Made by a program: the position numbers and the translations under genes. The notes below the pieces were generated by a model. That model saw nothing but the letters and a program-made list of their open reading frames with translations, was not told where the DNA came from and searched no databases. 10,634 bases of DNA from an uncultured Gammaproteobacteria bacterium (GTDB lineage Bacteria; Pseudomonadota; Gammaproteobacteria; Pseudomonadales; Azotimanducaceae), in the NCBI GenBank assembly GCA_913043075.1, contig CAJWLI010000033.1, forward strand, positions 1 through 10,634. Direction: 5' to 3'. How positions within the stretch are numbered: the stretch's first letter is position 1; the number at the start of each line of letters is the position of its first letter. Of this stretch, positions 1 to 5,144 are shown piece after piece.

Positions 1-1
1 T

Positions 2-94
2 TTCAGGCCAGCGATCACTAAAGACGGGCTAGTGTTGTCAAGAAACATCCTATTATCTCAAAAAATTGATTTAAGAGACGGTGATTACAAATGA
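2..94 (+). CDS. C-terminal end of an upstream protein (partial, cut by window edge)
   Basis: The second reading frame is open from the left edge to a TGA at 92-94 and gives 30 residues ending in DLRDGDYK. The other two forward frames meet stops by base 30. The stop overlaps the ATG of the next gene in an ATGA arrangement, a common sign of translational coupling, so this is most likely the real end of an upstream gene in the same operon. Too little remains to assign a family or function, and no domain or membrane segment is visible. It is not an independent small gene, because no start codon with a ribosome binding site is visible in the fragment. Confidence 0.6.
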   Translation, partial: FRPAITKDGLVLSRNILLSQKIDLRDGDYK

Positions 95-1497
95 AAAATC
101 TCATCTGCGTCATTTGTTTTCTATTCGTGTCTGATGTGTTTGGAGACACGAAAGTCTTAGATTTTCTTTACGAGGTTCGATCCGATGATTCGGCAGCGTC
201 TATACGATTTAAGGAACTCAACCAGAACGCTAGAAATCTAGACCTAGAAAAAGCTCTTTCGGAAATAGAGGTCATCACGGCTAGGACTTTGGAGATGAGC
301 ACCCTGTCAAGATTAAACCGCGCTAAAGCAAAGTGTAATGTTGCAATTATGAAAATCGCCTCAGGAGAGTACATCGGTGGGTTAATTGAACTCGAAAAAT
401 CGATTGAGGATTTTGGTGATTTGGTCAAGCCTTTTGATCCCGCCATTTTAAGGGCACTTGTTGTAAAGGGAATCGCAGCTCTCTCGGTTGATGACTACCA
501 AAACTCAAGAAACGCCTTACGGCGGGCGCAACATATACTCCACAGAGAAGAAGGCGTCTTTACATTGAACCAACTGCCACTGATAGATTATCTTGCGTTG
601 AATAGCCTGCGTGCCGGCGATGCTCTCAATGCTGATAGAGAACAGCTGTTCAGTGTAACTATTGTAAAAAAGGAGTTTGGAGATAAATCAGAGTCAATCA
701 TCCCGAGGTTGATCAGTGTTGGAAACTACTTTACTCAGAGAGCGATGGGAATTCCTATTTCTACCGAACCTGATTCGCTTAATCAACGCGCTTGGGTGCT
801 AAAAACATCCAGGCAAATGTATTTAGATACAATCGAGATATTCGAAGAACTATACGGCACCGACAGCCCTAAGTTGATCGGCCCGCTGAGACGACTAGCC
901 AAAACTAAGCTTACCGCGTCGATGGGAAGGAAAAGCGCGGAGGAAGACTTAAGACGAGCTCTAGAATTATCCTCCAAAAATGAACAAGTTGATAAAGCCG
1001 AAATTTATGCTGTTAATGTGGACCTTGGAGACTTTTATGCTGTAACAAAAAACGAGAAATCGGCTGCACAGTACCTGCAAAGTTGGAACCTTATGCAGAA
1101 AGAGGACGCAGGTAAAAATCTTGCAAAAAATTATTTTGGCTCCCCTGTCCGTCTTCATCCGCCGAAAATATCTCACTTCTCGCTCGATAGATTGCCCGAC
1201 TCAGCAGAACCAGATACGGAACTTTTTGTGGACTTGGAATTCGGGATCAACGAAGCTGGAAGAGTGGTTAACGCAAAAATAACTGATAAGAATATACCAA
1301 ATGACCAAGCTCGAGCCGTACGTCAGAGAGAAAAAAATACTATTTATCGACCAAGGATAGAAGACGGGGTATTTGTGCCAGTCGAAGTAAATCAACTAAG
1401 GCAATTGTTCAAGGTAAAGAAATCAGATGAGTCCGAAAAAAAAGTTATTTCTAGTCCTCCAGTAGAAAACGAGCCTCAGAATACCGAGGACTCCTGA
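91..1497 (+). CDS. Secreted helical-repeat protein with C-terminal TonB-C-like domain
   Basis: A 468-residue protein. Residues 1-18 form a Sec signal peptide with probable cleavage after V-F-G18, so the mature protein should be periplasmic. Residues of about 20-345 are almost wholly helical, with TPR-like pairs such as the A-L-x-x-A-Q-H-I-L stretch near 140-150 and the E-E-D-L-R-R-A-L-E-L stretch near 285-295. Residues of about 350-442 look like a TonB C-terminal fold: a V-D-L-E-F-x-I-x-E-x-G-x-V strand, an R-Q-R-E-K-x-x-x-Y-R-P helix-to-strand turn, then D-G-x-x-V-P-V-E-V and a final L-F-K-V strand. A Ser/Glu-rich tail follows. TonB-C domains normally contact outer-membrane transporters and belong to inner-membrane-anchored proteins; here no membrane anchor remains after cleavage, so a scaffold role is more likely than energy transduction. 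The ATG is supported by GGTGA at 80-84 with 6-base spacing and by the ATGA overlap with the preceding gene. It converges on the minus-strand lipoprotein genes. Confidence 0.8.
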   Translation: MKNLICVICFLFVSDVFGDTKVLDFLYEVRSDDSAASIRFKELNQNARNLDLEKALSEIEVITARTLEMSTLSRLNRAKAKCNVAIMKIASGEYIGGLIELEKSIEDFGDLVKPFDPAILRALVVKGIAALSVDDYQNSRNALRRAQHILHREEGVFTLNQLPLIDYLALNSLRAGDALNADREQLFSVTIVKKEFGDKSESIIPRLISVGNYFTQRAMGIPISTEPDSLNQRAWVLKTSRQMYLDTIEIFEELYGTDSPKLIGPLRRLAKTKLTASMGRKSAEEDLRRALELSSKNEQVDKAEIYAVNVDLGDFYAVTKNEKSAAQYLQSWNLMQKEDAGKNLAKNYFGSPVRLHPPKISHFSLDRLPDSAEPDTELFVDLEFGINEAGRVVNAKITDKNIPNDQARAVRQREKNTIYRPRIEDGVFVPVEVNQLRQLFKVKKSDESEKKVISSPPVENEPQNTEDS

Positions 1498-1513
1498 ATC
1501 CGTAACGCATTTT

Positions 1514-2179
1514 TTAGGAGCCAGTTAAGAATTCTCTGAGTTGGTCTGCTAGGGCGTTGCAGGCGGCATTTCCGGGCCTTGCTAGGATTGGTATTGGGAG
1601 TATGACACCCGCAATATAGGACGTACCTCTTGAATCGCTGCTTATCTGTCCCGCAGAGATCATTTTCTCTAAATCCCAAATCGTGGCTTTATAGCTAGCG
1701 TCCTCTTCCCAATAGGAAAAACCCAGACACCCTCCTCCCCAAGGACCAATAGTACAACTCATCGTGCCACCGTCATCCACTCTTACTGTGTCGCCCTCTA
1801 TCCAAGCAATATATCTGATATTACTGGACGAAATCAGATCCTTTACACCAGGTTCCATAAACAGCTTTTTTAATTCTTCTGCCGAGGTCGGTTCAACTCT
1901 TGGCTCGAACCAAGGATAAAAATTATCTCTGAACGTATTTTGGGGGACTACTCGCAATGGTCGATCTCCTCCCTCCAGAGAGTCCGCCATACAATCTGTA
2001 AAACTTTCTTTTGTTTCGTTATCGCTGAAGGACGCCCTTCCAAGCAACACTAATCCTTCCCCTGACACCATACCGGTTTCTGTAGCTCGAAACTCTTCAA
2101 CTCTAGACGAGGCGCACCCAGCTACAATAAAGACAATAACCAATAAACCGAGCCTATAAGCTTTCAATTTATGAGCCAT
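1514..2179 (-). CDS. Outer-membrane-type lipoprotein of unknown function, Cys-rich
   Basis: A 221-residue protein starting with a short basic region, a hydrophobic core at about 10-20 and a V-A-G-C lipobox, so C22 should be lipidated by Lgt and exposed by signal peptidase II. Ala follows the Cys rather than Asp, which in enterobacteria favours Lol sorting to the outer membrane. The mature part has four further cysteines (63, 142, 151, 207), enough for two disulfides. It contains a striking Gly/aromatic segment with P-W-G-G-G-C-L-G-F-S-Y-W at about 146-157, followed by a Y-K-A-T-I-W-D-L strand. The P-I-P-I-L-A stretch and A-C-N-A-L-A-D-Q-L-R helix near the C-terminus resemble conserved hypothetical lipoproteins of gammaproteobacteria, from memory only. 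The ATG overlaps the preceding gene by 11 bases and has AGAAGG 5 bases upstream, so the two are one operon. I cannot assign a function. Confidence 0.8.
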   Translation of the reverse strand: MAHKLKAYRLGLLVIVFIVAGCASSRVEEFRATETGMVSGEGLVLLGRASFSDNETKESFTDCMADSLEGGDRPLRVVPQNTFRDNFYPWFEPRVEPTSAEELKKLFMEPGVKDLISSSNIRYIAWIEGDTVRVDDGGTMSCTIGPWGGGCLGFSYWEEDASYKATIWDLEKMISAGQISSDSRGTSYIAGVILPIPILARPGNAACNALADQLREFLTGS

Positions 2180-2834
2180 TTTCTGCCTTCTCTAAGCTCC
2201 GGAACCATGATTTGAACGCTTTCTGTTTATCAAATTCGATCGCAATCCTAGCGCCTGCATCTCTGATTGCCAACAAAGTGGCTTGTTCGACCGCCTCTTC
2301 TTTTGCAAAGGCTTTCCCTTCACTCTTACCGTAACCCACCACCGTCCAATTGAATATCGTCGCTCCTCGAGCGTCAAAAAGAGTTAGATCATATTCAATT
2401 GATGCAGAATAAAAACCTAAGCCCGATACGAAGGGTGTCAAAAATCCGTATTTTTTAATCTGCGGGACCAAAACACCTTGTGTGTCTTCGTTTGACACAC
2501 CCGCTATGTCGCTGTCCCACTTTTCTAAGATAACGACTTCAGTAAACATCGAACCGAAGAGAGCTCTGAAAAAATCCACATTTTGCTCCCCAAAATCTAT
2601 CTGCCAGGCTCCAATTTCCTTAGAAGTTTCTGTGTGGACGAAGTTAGCGAAAGCATCTGGGTAGTGAACACCTATCCGAACCGGAATTTTCTTTACCATG
2701 GGAACTGGCAAAGAGCCTTCGATGACTATATCGCTTGGCGCACATGCACTTAAGAGAGTAAAAAAGAATAAAAAAGAAAATAATCGTTTAGATGCTGTCT
2801 TAGCATTATCTTTAATATCGGGCCTTAGCTTCAT
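2169..2834 (-). CDS. Outer-membrane-type lipoprotein of unknown function
   Basis: A 221-residue protein. A long basic N-terminal region (residues 1-18) precedes an F/L-rich core and an L-S-A-C lipobox, making C31 the lipidated residue. Ala at +2 favours the outer membrane. The mature domain alternates strands and helices: P-V-R-I-G-V-H-Y near 51-58, a helix with F-F-R-A-L-F-G-S-M-F near 88-97, then V-V-I-L-E, a Y-S-A-S-I-E-Y-D-L-T-L-F-D strand near 142-154, and a C-terminal amphipathic helix at about 178-203. This layout is reminiscent of small auxiliary lipoproteins such as LptE or the ABC-transport auxiliary family, but that is only a fold-level guess. A strong GGAAGGAGG lies on the minus strand at 2847-2855, 12 bases from the ATG, which is rather far. 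A stop codon three codons upstream rules out an earlier in-frame start. It is first in the two-gene minus-strand operon and divergent from the large plus-strand operon. Confidence 0.78.
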   Translation of the reverse strand: MKLRPDIKDNAKTASKRLFSFLFFFTLLSACAPSDIVIEGSLPVPMVKKIPVRIGVHYPDAFANFVHTETSKEIGAWQIDFGEQNVDFFRALFGSMFTEVVILEKWDSDIAGVSNEDTQGVLVPQIKKYGFLTPFVSGLGFYSASIEYDLTLFDARGATIFNWTVVGYGKSEGKAFAKEEAVEQATLLAIRDAGARIAIEFDKQKAFKSWFRSLEKAENGS

Positions 2835-2967
2835 AAAACGTTATTTCCTCCTTCCGATAGGATTGCATACCAAAAGCTTTATTGGTACAACAAATGTATG
2901 TGTTTTCGTCTAAAGATCTGCGCTCTCGACCCGTTTCGGGAAAAAACAGAATTTTCTGGGAAATGAT
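2835..2967. promoter_or_regulatory. Divergent intergenic region, likely holding both operon promoters
   Basis: These 133 bases separate the start of the minus-strand lipoprotein operon from the start of the large plus-strand operon, so both promoters should lie here. I see no convincing sigma-70 pair for either direction. The best plus-strand attempt is TTGCAT at 2863-2868 with TACAAC at 2886-2891, a weak match with 17-base spacing. For the plus-strand gene at 2968 the only Shine-Dalgarno-like sequence is GGGA at 2958-2961, 6 bases before ATG. No coding frame is convincing in this stretch. Confidence 0.5.
2868..2887. promoter_or_regulatory. Dyad in the divergent promoter region (possible operator)
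   Basis: The inverted repeat TACCAA / TTGGTA has perfect 6-base arms separated by 8 bases that themselves contain the palindrome AAGCTT. It lies centrally in the divergent intergenic region, where a shared regulator could act on both operons. Its size suits a dimeric DNA-binding protein, but short AT-rich dyads arise often by chance and no regulator gene is present in the window. There is no T-tract after it in either direction, so it is not an intrinsic terminator. Confidence 0.25.
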
Positions 2968-3939
2968 ATGCAGAAAGTCTTACGTCCGTTTTTTTACCTT
3001 GTATTCATATTCTCAATTGATTTTTCATTCGCCAAAAACAGCGAAACAAAATCGGCACTCGGAGAACTCGCTAAAAATTATCAACAAGTTTGGAATTTAA
3101 TTAAGGCAAATCAACCCAGCATGAGTGAGGATAAATCTCAGGCTATCGCATTACTTGAAAATTTTCGACAAAAGCTGCTGGAGATTGATGCTCTTTCATC
3201 TAATACACATTCGACCGAAGCTTGCAGAAAAGTCAAAACGCGTTTTTTAGATGCGAAAACTTCAGTAATTATAATGACTTATCAAGCACAAGGATTTGAA
3301 GAGTTTCCCGAGTTAAAATCACGGCTCGAGTCTCTCTTAGCTCGAACGAATCAAGAGATCCTTCAGCAGGAAGAGCTTTTGAACTGCGTCTCTCGTACAA
3401 GTTTGGTCGAAGGTAATATTTTGGATGAGAACCCAGTCATTGGATCTCTTGAAGAGGAATTTTTCTCGTCGGTCGAAGGTTTTCGAAAGCAAATGCAACA
3501 AGCTAGAACAGACGAGGTCGCAGAGCCACTTCCTCCAATTGCAGGTCAGCCTGAAAACCCCAGAGAGCAAGGCGGCTCAGGCGGGGCAAACAAAAGCCAA
3601 AGAAAATCGAGCGGCTCAGAAACGGAATCTAATCCGAGAGAAAACGAGCCAACTAGATCGGAGGAATCAGATTCGGATTGTAAAGCTGGAGAGGACAGAG
3701 CGAACGACACCTGCAAGGAGACTGAGACTCCCTCAGAAAAAACTAAGGACGCAGATCAGGGAGAGCCCAACAACAAACCCGGGCCTGAGGTTACAGAAGA
3801 ATACGATATGCCAGACTACGATGAAAACACTGATGATATCGTTGCGAGACAGATTAGGGAGGCAGCGATGTCAGAAAAAGATCCAGAACTTAGAAAAAAA
3901 CTCTGGAGAGAATACGAGAAATATAAGGAGAGCTTATGA
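2968..3939 (+). CDS. Periplasmic helical protein with acidic disordered linker and C-terminal helix
   Basis: A 323-residue protein, first of the large operon. Residues 1-22 are a Sec signal peptide (S-F-A22 cleavage), so the product should be periplasmic. Residues of about 25-180 are helical, with C86 and C140 as a possible disulfide. Residues of about 183-285 are Gly-, Ser-, Glu- and Asp-rich and clearly disordered, holding two more cysteines (238, 249). The last 38 residues form a charged amphipathic helix with D-D-I-V-A-R-Q-I-R-E-A-A and K-K-L-W-R-E-Y-E-K-Y-K, which looks like a docking or capping element. I recognise no named family. The layout, a folded domain plus a long flexible tether plus a short helix, suggests an adaptor that reaches a partner. 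Its stop overlaps the next ATG by 4 bases, and the next gene's AAGGAG lies within its coding sequence. Confidence 0.8.
   Translation: MQKVLRPFFYLVFIFSIDFSFAKNSETKSALGELAKNYQQVWNLIKANQPSMSEDKSQAIALLENFRQKLLEIDALSSNTHSTEACRKVKTRFLDAKTSVIIMTYQAQGFEEFPELKSRLESLLARTNQEILQQEELLNCVSRTSLVEGNILDENPVIGSLEEEFFSSVEGFRKQMQQARTDEVAEPLPPIAGQPENPREQGGSGGANKSQRKSSGSETESNPRENEPTRSEESDSDCKAGEDRANDTCKETETPSEKTKDADQGEPNNKPGPEVTEEYDMPDYDENTDDIVARQIREAAMSEKDPELRKKLWREYEKYKESL
3925..3930 (+). promoter_or_regulatory. Strong ribosome binding site inside the end of the preceding gene
   Basis: AAGGAG sits 5 bases before the ATG at 3936. It is the clearest Shine-Dalgarno sequence in the operon and fixes the lipoprotein start at the ATGA overlap, although that start gives an unusually long n-region to the signal peptide. 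Confidence 0.75.
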
Positions 3940-5123
3940 TAATTTTAAAAGCCCAGGCCCTATCTGATTTTTTACATAAGGTAATCTTCGTAATTTTTTT
4001 AGGGCTACTTGCAAGCTGCGGATCAACCCAAGTCATTTCAGCAAATAGTTCACCAGCCCTAATGGCGTCGGTGCCTCTTTCTCCCGAAGAGGTGCTAGAC
4101 ATAGGAATAATCGCGTTCGACCCAAACATACCAGACGATATAATCGAATCTAACGAAAACTTAATCGTTCCCGATGTAAGAAGAGCTGAATCAAGATATA
4201 TAGCCTATCATTTAAAAAATACTTTAGAAAATACAGGCAACTGGGGCGCTGTGAGAGTCCTTCCGAATTCAACTGAGTCCTCACACATTGAGATAAACGG
4301 TAAAATCCTTTCATCGGACGGAGAAATGCTGCGATTGAAAATAACCGCAATTGATTCAAAAAAAATCAAGTGGATAGATAGAATATTTGAAGATAGGGCC
4401 ACCGGTCTGGGCTACGAAAACCCAACGGAAGATCCGTTTCAGGATTTATACAATGAAGTTGCAAATGATCTTTTGGCCTTTAGAAATAGTTTAAGCTCCA
4501 CGGATTCATCCAATATTAAAGAAATCGCGAAATTGAGATTTGCGGCGGATTTAGCTCCAGAAAAATTTGATGGTTATCTAGTAGAGGAAAAAAACGGTAG
4601 TCTTAAGATTGGACAGCTACCTGCTTCTAATGATCCGATGATAATCAGAGTGGCTCAGCTCGAAGATCTCGACTTTTTGTTTATTGACACTTTGGACACC
4701 CACTTCAATAAGTTTTACAGAGAGACTCAGGCCTCGTATGACGAATGGCGAAGAACAACTTTTGCGGAGGCACTACGACTTAGGGAGCTTCAGAAAGAAG
4801 CTAGAAGGCGCATTGCTGCAGGCGCTCTTATGATAGTAGGCGGGATTGCAGCAGAGGGTTCAAGTAGCGCCGCTGCTTACACCGGGGCAATTGGCGGGGT
4901 CACGGCGATCAGGCAAGGATTAAGCAAAAGAGTTCAGGCCACAAATCAGGAACTCCGGTTACGAGAGTTAAACGAAGCCCTTGCAAGTGAAATCACTCCC
5001 TATGTCTTAGACATAGAGGGAAAAACCATACAAATATCAGGCTCCGCGGAGCAGCAATTCAAGGAATGGAAAATGCTTCTCAAGAAAATCTATGCGGACG
5101 AAACTAGCTTTCTTAGCGAATAA
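3936..5123 (+). CDS. Lipoprotein with internal Gly/Ala-rich hydrophobic hairpin
   Basis: A 395-residue protein with a 15-residue n-region, a hydrophobic core at 16-25 and an L-A-S-C lipobox at C28. Gly follows the Cys, compatible with outer-membrane sorting. Residues of about 50-185 form an alpha/beta domain opening with V-L-D-I-G-I-I-A-F-D and containing a R-A-E-S-R-Y helix, a G-N-W-G-A-V-R-V-L-P strand and an I-E-I-N-G-K-I strand. This pattern recalls periplasmic lipoproteins that combine a Rossmann-like start with a GNA1162/TolB-N-like layout, but the match is weak. Residues 260-292 and 328-352 are charged helices flanking a non-charged Gly/Ala-rich stretch at 293-325 with I-V-G-G-I-A and A-I-G-G-V-T-A-I, which resembles a glycine-zipper membrane-inserting hairpin. 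A small beta segment at about 355-370 and a final helix follow. It overlaps the preceding gene by 4 bases, and the next gene starts 21 bases downstream. No named family is recognised. Confidence 0.82.
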   Translation: MIILKAQALSDFLHKVIFVIFLGLLASCGSTQVISANSSPALMASVPLSPEEVLDIGIIAFDPNIPDDIIESNENLIVPDVRRAESRYIAYHLKNTLENTGNWGAVRVLPNSTESSHIEINGKILSSDGEMLRLKITAIDSKKIKWIDRIFEDRATGLGYENPTEDPFQDLYNEVANDLLAFRNSLSSTDSSNIKEIAKLRFAADLAPEKFDGYLVEEKNGSLKIGQLPASNDPMIIRVAQLEDLDFLFIDTLDTHFNKFYRETQASYDEWRRTTFAEALRLRELQKEARRRIAAGALMIVGGIAAEGSSSAAAYTGAIGGVTAIRQGLSKRVQATNQELRLRELNEALASEITPYVLDIEGKTIQISGSAEQQFKEWKMLLKKIYADETSFLSE

Positions 5124-5135
5124 AAGATTTTGCGT

Positions 5136-5140
5136 GGAGG
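5136..5140 (+). promoter_or_regulatory. Ribosome binding site that decides the pseudokinase start
   Basis: GGAGG ends 4 bases before GTG 5145. It lies downstream of the alternative TTG at 5130, so it cannot serve that codon and argues for the shorter, 738-residue product. The spacing is a little short but usable. Confidence 0.6.
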
Positions 5141-5144
5141 CATC

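Noticed and set aside
1470..1520. A bidirectional terminator between the convergent genes, from the CCTC/GAGG hairpin and the T-run at 1510-1515
   Set aside because: The hairpin has only a four-base perfect stem, and the T-run does not directly follow a stable stem in the plus direction, while in the minus direction it precedes it. It is not good enough to call.
2930..2940. The CCCG-TTT-CGGG hairpin upstream of the large operon as a terminator
   Set aside because: In the plus direction it is followed by A residues, and in the minus direction the U-run comes before the stem. It is short, so at most it could be a weak protein site.
3425..3967. A 180-codon open frame overlapping two operon genes in the +1 frame
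   Set aside because: It is Arg/Lys/Gln-rich with no domain or binding site and lies over the linker-encoding region, where the real frame has a signal peptide and a coupled downstream gene. It is the shadow of a Glu/Asp/Ser-rich coding sequence.
5130..5144. TTG at 5130 as the pseudokinase start
   Set aside because: It has no Shine-Dalgarno sequence at the right distance, whereas GTG at 5145 has GGAGG just upstream. The five extra residues add nothing to the fold.
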